A stretch of DNA of 38,569 nucleotides, taken from assembly GCA_025459265.1 (NCBI GenBank), contig JALOQX010000076.1, positions 1-38,569 on the forward strand. The letters are read 5' to 3'. Each line of letters opens with the position of its first letter. The first letter of the stretch is position 1. This document shows positions 32,737 to 38,569 of the stretch, piece by piece. The position numbers and the translations under genes were made by a program. This DNA comes from Pirellulaceae bacterium (lineage in GTDB: Bacteria > Planctomycetota > Planctomycetia > Pirellulales > Pirellulaceae). Under the pieces are notes generated by a model. It ran no database searches, was not told the DNA's origin, and saw only the letters and a list, made by a program, of their open reading frames with translations.

Positions 32737-34143
32737 ATGCGTATTTGCACCCTGTGTGTTCAGCTATTCGTCTATGGCGTGGCACTGCAGCCAACCGCAG
32801 TCGGGGCCGATGACCTGAACCGCATCCAACCGTATGCCGAACATCCCGCCTACTGGCAGTACAAGGGCAAACCAGTGCTGCTGCTGGGTGGCAGCAAGGA
32901 TGACAACTTGTTCCAGATTCCGGACCTGCGCGCACATCTCGAGGCGATCCACGCGGCAGGCGGCAACTACATCCGCAATACGATGAGCGATCGACCGGAT
33001 CGCGGATTCGAGGTGTACGCGTTTCGGCAGCTGCCGGACGGCAAGTACGACTTGGACCAATGGAACGACGAATACTGGCAGCGGTTCGCAAACCTGCTGG
33101 AGTGGACCAGCGCACTGGACATCATCGTGCAGATCGAAGTCTGGGACCGCTTCGACTACAGCGATGGGGCCGACAGTCGGCGCTGGCAGCTGCATCCCTA
33201 CAACCCGGCCAACAACGTCAACTACACCTACGACCAGTCCGGCTTTGCCCCGCGCTACCCGCGCCATCCGGGGCAGAACGAGCAGCCGTTCTTTTTCACC
33301 ACGCCCGGGCAACGCAACAACCAGGTGGTGCTCAAGTACCAGCAGCAATTCGTGGACAAGATGCTCTCGTACGCGCTCCGCTATGACCACGTGCTCTACT
33401 GCATGGACAACGAAACGTCGGGGGAGGAAGAGTGGGCCATCTACTGGTCGTCCTATATCCGGCAGCGGGCGGCGGAAGCAGGGAAACAGGTCTGTGTCAC
33501 GGAAATGTGGGACGACTGGGATTTGCAGGCCGAGCGTCATCGGCGGACACTGGATCACCCTGAGCGGTATGACTTCGCCGATGTGTCGCAGAACAATCAA
33601 CAGAAGGGTCAGCGGCACTGGGACAACTTCCAGTGGGTCCGCCAGCACGTTGCCGCCCAGCCGCGTCCACTCAACACGGTCAAGACGTACGGTGCGGACG
33701 GCGGGCGATTTGGCAACTCGCGGGACGGTCTGGAGCGCTGGTGGCGGCACGTCATCGGCGGCGCGGCCTCGGCGCGCTTCCACCGCCCGGATTCCGGACT
33801 CGGGCTGTCCGAGCCGGCCGTTGCCTCGATTCGGGCGGCCCGCAAGCTCGAATCGGTCCTGGCACTCTGGGACGTGCAAGCGGCCAATGAACTGCTGGCC
33901 GATCGCGAAGAAAACGAAGCGTACCTGGCAGCGCGGCCCGGGCAGTCCTACGCGCTGTACTTCACCGACGGCGGCGACGTGAAGCTCGATCTGACGGCCC
34001 ATCCGGGCAGGTTTGAGGTGAAGTGGATCGACATCGCCACGGGCGAGTGGGGAGCCACGGAACGACTGGACGGCGGTGCCCACGTGCGGATCACCGCCCC
34101 GGCACCCGGGCACTGGGTCGCCGGCATCGTGCGACAGCCCTAG
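32737..34143 (+). CDS. Secreted TIM-barrel glycoside-hydrolase-like protein
   Basis: A 468-residue exported protein; the signal peptide is residues 1-24 ([18 protein letters not shown]). The mature part begins with a substrate-facing [21 protein letters not shown] motif, common in DUF4038/GH-type barrels (F-W-GKP--LLGG). Barrel features include [39 protein letters not shown] (candidate acid/base Glu) and [11 protein letters not shown] (candidate nucleophile Glu). The C-terminal about 90 residues ([33 protein letters not shown]) look like the beta-sandwich collagen-binding-like domain that often follows such barrels. GGGAG precedes the ATG. First gene of the plus-strand cluster. The glycan target is not predictable and catalysis is unproven. 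Confidence 0.8.
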   Translation: MRICTLCVQLFVYGVALQPTAVGADDLNRIQPYAEHPAYWQYKGKPVLLLGGSKDDNLFQIPDLRAHLEAIHAAGGNYIRNTMSDRPDRGFEVYAFRQLPDGKYDLDQWNDEYWQRFANLLEWTSALDIIVQIEVWDRFDYSDGADSRRWQLHPYNPANNVNYTYDQSGFAPRYPRHPGQNEQPFFFTTPGQRNNQVVLKYQQQFVDKMLSYALRYDHVLYCMDNETSGEEEWAIYWSSYIRQRAAEAGKQVCVTEMWDDWDLQAERHRRTLDHPERYDFADVSQNNQQKGQRHWDNFQWVRQHVAAQPRPLNTVKTYGADGGRFGNSRDGLERWWRHVIGGAASARFHRPDSGLGLSEPAVASIRAARKLESVLALWDVQAANELLADREENEAYLAARPGQSYALYFTDGGDVKLDLTAHPGRFEVKWIDIATGEWGATERLDGGAHVRITAPAPGHWVAGIVRQP

Positions 34144-34166
34144 GTTCACGAGTACGAGGTGAAACG

Positions 34167-35384
34167 ATGAGCACGATTGCCCTGGTCGGCGCGCTGGACA
34201 CCAAGGGAACCGAGTACGGGTTCGTGCGGGCGTGCCTCGAACAGCGCGGACATGATGTGCTGCTGATCGATGTGGGGGTGCTCGGCCGACCGCTCGTGAC
34301 CGCCGATGTCACGCGTGAGGAAGTCGCCGCGGCGGCGGGGGTGGACCTGCAGGACCTGGTGGCCGCCCGGGACCGCGGCGAGGCGGTGGCGGTGATGAGT
34401 CGCGGAGCGGCGAACCTGGTCCCGCGTCTCTACGCCGAAAGGCGCTTTGCCGGCATCCTGGCCCTGGGCGGATCCGCCGGCACGTTGGTGGCCTGCAGCG
34501 TCATGCGGGCCCTGCCGCTGGGCGTCCCCAAACTCATGGTGTCCACGGTGGCCGGCTCGGACACGTCCGCCTACGTGGGTGTGAGCGACATTGTGATGAT
34601 GCCCAGCATCGTCGATGTGTCGGGCATTAACCGCATCAGTCGCGAAGTGTTCTCCCGCGCAGCCGGCGCCATGTGCGGTATGCTCGAGACGGTCGTGCCC
34701 GCCGGCGAAGATCGGCCGTTGATTGCGGCCAGCATGTTCGGCAACACGACCGCCTGTGTCGAGGCCGCCAAAACGATCCTTGAACAAAGCGGTTTCGAAG
34801 TGCTCGTGTTCCACGCGACGGGCACCGGCGGGCGCACCATGGAAAGCCTGATTGCCGCCGGCCGGATCGCCGGCGTGCTGGACATCACCACAACCGAATG
34901 GGCAGATCAACTCGTGGGCGGTGTGTTGGCGGCCGGCCCCGAACGCCTGGAAGCGGCCGCGCGGCATGGCGTCCCGGCCGTGGTGGCGCCGGGGTGCCTG
35001 GACATGGTCAACTTCTGGGCCCCCGCGACCGTCCCCGAAAAGTTCCGCGACCGCCGGTTCTACCCGCACAATCCCAACGTCACGCTGATGCGGACGACAC
35101 CCGATGAGTGTCAACAGTTAGGCACCATCTTGGCCGAGAAGCTCAATCTGAGCACCGGTCCGGTCACGGTCCTGTTGCCCGGACAGGGGTGGAGCATGAT
35201 CGATGCGCCCGGCGGTCCCTTCTGGTGGCCGGAGGCGAATCAGGCGCTGCACGACGCGCTGACAAGCCACCTGCGGCCCGATGTGACGGTGGTGGAGTTG
35301 GACGTCAACGTCAACGACCCGCAGTTCGCCCGCTGTGCAGCCGAGACGCTGCTGACTCTCATGCGAAAGGGAACAGAACCATGA
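34167..35384 (+). CDS. Tm-1-like ATP-binding (UPF0261) protein
   Basis: A 405-residue cytoplasmic protein of the UPF0261/Tm-1-like family. The N-terminal signature [36 protein letters not shown] is typical, followed by [42 protein letters not shown] and later [16 protein letters not shown] and [18 protein letters not shown]. Tomato Tm-1, an inhibitor of tobamovirus replication, contains this domain, and its ATP binding has been shown structurally; the bacterial role is unknown. GAGGTGA lies 6 nt before the ATG. The stop overlaps the next start by ATGA. It follows the glycosidase-like gene by 23 bp, so the three are an operon. A role in sugar-acid or aromatic catabolism has been suggested for the family only by context. 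Confidence 0.92.
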   Translation: MSTIALVGALDTKGTEYGFVRACLEQRGHDVLLIDVGVLGRPLVTADVTREEVAAAAGVDLQDLVAARDRGEAVAVMSRGAANLVPRLYAERRFAGILALGGSAGTLVACSVMRALPLGVPKLMVSTVAGSDTSAYVGVSDIVMMPSIVDVSGINRISREVFSRAAGAMCGMLETVVPAGEDRPLIAASMFGNTTACVEAAKTILEQSGFEVLVFHATGTGGRTMESLIAAGRIAGVLDITTTEWADQLVGGVLAAGPERLEAAARHGVPAVVAPGCLDMVNFWAPATVPEKFRDRRFYPHNPNVTLMRTTPDECQQLGTILAEKLNLSTGPVTVLLPGQGWSMIDAPGGPFWWPEANQALHDALTSHLRPDVTVVELDVNVNDPQFARCAAETLLTLMRKGTEP

Positions 35385-36211
35385 CGCACAACCGCAGTGA
35401 CATCCTGGCCCGCCTGCGTGACAAGATTGCCCAGGGCCGGCCGATCATCGGCGGCGGAGCTGGTACGGGGATCTCGGCCAAGTTCGAAGAGGCCGGCGGC
35501 ATCGATCTGATCGTCATCTACAACTCGGGACGCTTCCGCATGGCGGGACACGGTTCGCTGGCGGGCCTGATGCCGTTTGGCGACGCCAATGCGATTGTGC
35601 TCGAAATGGCGGACGAAGTCCTGCCCGTCGTCAAACAGACACCGGTGCTGGCCGGCGTGTGCGGCACGGACCCCATGCGCCGCATGGACCGGTTCCTGGC
35701 GCAAATCAAGGAGATCGGTTTCGCGGGCGTGCAGAATTTCCCCACCGTCGGCCTGATCGACGGACTGTTTCGTGCCAATCTCGAGGAGACGAACATGGGG
35801 TATGCGCGCGAGGTCGAGATGATTCGGCTGGCGAGATCCCTGGACCTGCTGACGACCCCGTATGTGTTTTCTCCCGAGGATGCGCGGGTGATGTCGGCGG
35901 CCGGCGCGGACATTCTGGTCGCCCATATGGGGCTGACCACCGCCGGCTCGATCGGCGCTCAGACCGCCAAGACGCTCGACCAGTGCGTGGGGCTGATCGA
36001 CGCGATCGCTGCCGCCGGCAAGGACGTCCGGCCGGACGTGCTGGTGCTGTGCCACGGCGGGCCGATTGCCGAGCCGGACGATGCGGCCTTCATCCTGCAG
36101 CGCTGCCCGACCGTGGACGGCTTCTACGGAGCCAGTTCCATGGAACGGCTCCCGACCGAACGCGCCATCCGCGAGCAGACCGAGCGGTTCACGCGCATTC
36201 GCCGCGCGTAA
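35381..36211 (+). CDS. Phosphoenolpyruvate-hydrolase-family TIM-barrel protein
   Basis: A 276-residue protein of the family named for PEP hydrolase-like TIM barrels (isocitrate-lyase/PEP-mutase-like fold). Recognisable features: [51 protein letters not shown] at about 22-72, [27 protein letters not shown], and near the end [17 protein letters not shown] and [16 protein letters not shown]. It corresponds to the C-terminal half of tomato Tm-1, with the upstream gene as the N-terminal half; here they are separate but coupled by ATGA, with the start inside GAACAGAACCATGA. No ribosome site is strong, which fits translational coupling. The reaction is not established for this subgroup. Confidence 0.9.
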   Translation: MTHNRSDILARLRDKIAQGRPIIGGGAGTGISAKFEEAGGIDLIVIYNSGRFRMAGHGSLAGLMPFGDANAIVLEMADEVLPVVKQTPVLAGVCGTDPMRRMDRFLAQIKEIGFAGVQNFPTVGLIDGLFRANLEETNMGYAREVEMIRLARSLDLLTTPYVFSPEDARVMSAAGADILVAHMGLTTAGSIGAQTAKTLDQCVGLIDAIAAAGKDVRPDVLVLCHGGPIAEPDDAAFILQRCPTVDGFYGASSMERLPTERAIREQTERFTRIRRA

Positions 36212-36328
36212 ATGGGGCATGGCCGACCCTTGCCTTCGCCGGCCTGTTCAACGAGGATAGCAACAGAGAGAACCTGGTCGAGTCGGTTCGAGTTGGTTCT
36301 TTGCCCCGTGCTGAGAGTGAGTTGACTG

Positions 36329-38245
36329 ATGAGATGGAGTCGGATTTCCACGCTGCGCGCCACCGGCATGGCGAACAGCGTGATGCGCCTGTTACTGATC
36401 GGCACTGTGACCCTGGCTGGCCGCTCCGTGCTGGCGCAGCGTGGCGACACGGTGCGCGCTCAGTACGTCAAGTCAGAGCATCGCATCGCCATGCGCGACG
36501 GCGTTCCTCTCTTCACCGCCGTCTACACGCCGCGCGACGCCGCACCCGACAAGACGTATCCCATCTTGATGCTGCGCACGTGCTACTCCGTCGGCCCCTA
36601 TGGCGAAGATGCCTATCGCGGGTCGCTCGGACCGAATCGCCATCTGCAGGAGGAAGGTTTCATCTTCGTGTATCAGGATGTGCGCGGCTGTTATCTGTCC
36701 GAGGGGACGTTTCAGGATATGACGCCGCACGTTCCCGACAAGCAAGGTCCGCAGGACGTGGACGAGAGCACGGACACGTATGACACGATCCAATGGCTGC
36801 TGGACAACCTGCCCCATGACAACGGGCGTGTCGGCCTGTGGGGCGTCTCGTATCCCGGGTTCTACGCCGCCGCAGGGATGATCGATGCCCATTCCGCGCT
36901 CAAGGCCGTATCGCCGCAAGCCCCGATTGCCGACTGGTGGTATGACGATTTCCATCACCACGGCGCGCTGTTCTTGCCGCATGCCTTCAACTTCATCGTC
37001 CGGTTCGGCCAGCCGCGCCCACAGCCGACGACGTACACGGCGCCTCCGTTCGAACACGGTACACCCGACGGCTACCAGTTCTTCCTCGACCTGGGCCCGC
37101 TCTCCAACGTGAACAAGCGCTACATGCGCGATCGCGTGGCGATGTGGAACCACCTGGTCGAGCACGTGAACTACGACGAGTTCTGGCAGCGCCGGAATCT
37201 GCTGCCGCACCTGCAGCGCGTCGCGCCGGCCGTGCTGGTCGTGGGAGGCTGGTTCGACGCCGAAGACCTCTACGGCCCACTGCAGATCTACCGGCGGATC
37301 GAGGCGGAGAATCCGGGGATCGCCAACTGCCTGGTCATGGGGCCCTGGTCGCACGGCGGATGGTCCGGCGGGCGCGGCGACCACCTGGGCAACATCGACT
37401 TCGAATCGAACACGGCCGAACACTACCGACGCTGGATCGAGACCGAGTTCTTTCGCGGTCATCTGAAGGGCGACACGCCGCCGACGCTGCCCGAGGCCAC
37501 CGTGTTCGAGACCGGCGCGAATCGCTGGCGGCAGTTCGACCAGTGGCCGCCCGCCGAGGCGAAACCGCAGCGGCTCTACTTTCGCGAGGACGAACGACTG
37601 GAGTTCGACGCCGCGTCCGACGCCGGGGACGCCTGCGATGAGTTCGTGAGCGATCCGCGCAAGCCGGTCCCGTTCATCGAAGAGATCTCGCCCAATATGT
37701 CCTACAACTACATGACCGACGACCAGCGTTTTGCAGCGCGCCGCCCGGACGTGCTCGTCTATCAGACGAAACCGCTCGAGAAGGACTTGACCTTGTGCGG
37801 ACCACTCACCGCTGAACTGCACGTGTCGACGTCGGAGTCCGATGCCGACTGGGTGGTCAAATTGATCGACGTGTTTCCGGCCGACGCCAAGAACAACCGC
37901 TTTGTCCGCTCCGGACAGCATCTGGCCGGCTACCAGATGCTCTTGCGGAGCGAGGTCATTCGCGGCCGGTTCCGCGACGACCCGGCCCAACCCCGACCGT
38001 TCGTGCCTCACGAGCCGACGAAAGTCGTGCTGCCGCTGCAGGACGTGCTGCACACCTTCCGCGCCGGTCATCGGATCATGGTCCAGGTCCAGAGCACCTG
38101 GTTCCCGCTGGTCGATCGCAACCCGCAGAAATACGTGGACAACATCTTCCACGCCACTCCGGACGACTTTGTGAAAGCCACGCACCGCGTCTACCGGTCG
38201 GCCGACCGGCCCTCGAGCGTGGCGATCCTCACCCTGGAGGACTGA
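36329..38245 (+). CDS. Secreted CocE/NonD-family alpha/beta hydrolase
   Basis: The family comprises cocaine esterase, X-Pro dipeptidyl-peptidase and alpha-amino-acid ester hydrolase. The 638-residue protein has a signal peptide (about 14-36, MANSVMRLLLIGTVTLAGRSVLAQ). The nucleophile elbow is GVSYPGFYA (S174), preceded by FVYQDVRGCYLSEG, diagnostic for CocE. The Asp is expected in LVVGGWFDAEDLY and the His is in MGPWSHGGW. A C-terminal jelly-roll (LTLCGPLTAELHVSTSESDADWVVKLIDVFP, about 490-638) completes the fold. The ATG at 36329 follows GAGAGTGAG; an internal ATG at 36368 gives a tighter signal peptide and is an alternative. 117 bp separate it from the previous gene. Substrate: an ester or dipeptide, unknown. 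Confidence 0.93.
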   Translation: MRWSRISTLRATGMANSVMRLLLIGTVTLAGRSVLAQRGDTVRAQYVKSEHRIAMRDGVPLFTAVYTPRDAAPDKTYPILMLRTCYSVGPYGEDAYRGSLGPNRHLQEEGFIFVYQDVRGCYLSEGTFQDMTPHVPDKQGPQDVDESTDTYDTIQWLLDNLPHDNGRVGLWGVSYPGFYAAAGMIDAHSALKAVSPQAPIADWWYDDFHHHGALFLPHAFNFIVRFGQPRPQPTTYTAPPFEHGTPDGYQFFLDLGPLSNVNKRYMRDRVAMWNHLVEHVNYDEFWQRRNLLPHLQRVAPAVLVVGGWFDAEDLYGPLQIYRRIEAENPGIANCLVMGPWSHGGWSGGRGDHLGNIDFESNTAEHYRRWIETEFFRGHLKGDTPPTLPEATVFETGANRWRQFDQWPPAEAKPQRLYFREDERLEFDAASDAGDACDEFVSDPRKPVPFIEEISPNMSYNYMTDDQRFAARRPDVLVYQTKPLEKDLTLCGPLTAELHVSTSESDADWVVKLIDVFPADAKNNRFVRSGQHLAGYQMLLRSEVIRGRFRDDPAQPRPFVPHEPTKVVLPLQDVLHTFRAGHRIMVQVQSTWFPLVDRNPQKYVDNIFHATPDDFVKATHRVYRSADRPSSVAILTLED

Positions 38246-38262
38246 CGGAAGGCACTGGGCTG

Positions 38263-38354
38263 ATCCTGCCCATCCTGTTGATCCTGTCTGAAATGAGCTG
38301 CAGCGATGGCCTGGCAGGGTCGTCTTCCGACAGGATGAGCGGGATGGTCAGGAT
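38263..38354. repeat. Inverted repeat with 26-bp arms after the CocE-like gene
   Basis: Left arm 38263-38288 (ATCCTGCCC, ATCCTGTTG, ATCCTGTC: three 9-bp periods) and right arm 38329-38354 (GACAGGATG...GGTCAGGAT) are imperfect reverse complements with about four mismatches, separated by 40 bp. Together they could form a long hairpin 17 bp past the stop codon. No T-run follows, so terminator function is uncertain. Confidence 0.7.
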
Positions 38355-38464
38355 TCGAGAGATCGGCGGCAGCTGCAGAGTGCTCGCCGTTTGGTGCGAC
38401 ATCGGACGCCAGACGGAGCCCCGGACTGGTCCGCTACAGGCCGAGTTGCGACTGTGCGCTCTCG

Positions 38465-38569
38465 CCCCGCCGACCCCGCGTCGGCGGCTCGCTGGACTGG
38501 CGAGCTACAAGCGCGCCGCGCCCCAACGCTCCTCACCCCGCCGACCCCGCGTCGGCGGCTCGCTGGACT
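38465..38569. repeat. 71-bp-period repeat with GC hairpin at the right edge
   Basis: The 34-bp segment CCCCGCCGACCCCGCGTCGG... (38465-38498) recurs identically at 38536-38569, where the window ends. Each copy contains CCGCCGAC-CCCGC-GTCGGCGG, an 8-bp perfect stem (38467-38487 and 38538-38558). The array probably continues outside. Confidence 0.85.

Overview
The window is GC-rich bacterial DNA, most likely from a planctomycete. That is inferred from a DUF1559-type pseudopilin-like protein, a DUF1080-like domain fused to a rhamnosidase-type glycoside hydrolase, a CocE-type secreted hydrolase, tiny lipoproteins, and many GC-rich hairpin or tandem repeats between genes. No rRNA, tRNA, CRISPR array, IS element or replication origin was recognised.

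Layout. 1-431 (minus) is the tail of an RHS/YD-repeat protein that runs off the left edge and has lost its 5' part. 599-4577 holds msrB, a UvrC-like GIY-YIG nuclease without the C-terminal nuclease domain, a D-2-hydroxyacid dehydrogenase and deoC. A repeat-filled gap (4578-4977) precedes a large secreted GH78-like enzyme (minus). 8418-8723 is a small conserved hypothetical protein. 9418-9987 is a Cys-rich hexapeptide-repeat secreted protein closed by a good intrinsic terminator (10091-10129). 10174-15401 is a translationally coupled pair of very large membrane proteins with the same architecture (membrane bundle, glutaminase-like/DUF4350-like domain, membrane segment, second such domain). It is followed closely by typA. 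17376-18526 is a mini-lipoprotein plus pseudopilin pair, then a 63-bp tandem duplication.

19347-28793 is rich in envelope-lipid functions: an MGDG-synthase/MurG-like glycosyltransferase, a two-helix small protein with a sodium:solute symporter (the symporter frame is broken by a perfect 61-bp tandem duplication), a PlsC-type acyltransferase, and on the opposite strand an overlapping operon PAP2-like phosphatase > second acyltransferase > PEP-synthase/rifampin-phosphotransferase-like enzyme. The last enzyme sits in a lipid operon and has no obvious lipid role.

29000-32416 (minus) encodes a NatAB-like ABC exporter pair and a Gfo/Idh/MocA oxidoreductase. 32737-38245 (plus) looks catabolic: a secreted TIM-barrel glycoside-hydrolase-like protein, a Tm-1-like (UPF0261) protein, a PEP-hydrolase-family TIM-barrel protein overlapping it by ATGA, and a secreted CocE/NonD hydrolase. 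The Tm-1-like and TIM-barrel genes correspond to the two halves of the tomato Tm-1 resistance protein. The right end (38263-38569) is repeat DNA.

Starts were chosen by Shine-Dalgarno motifs, overlaps and family N-termini. All functions are read from motifs by eye, without database searches.
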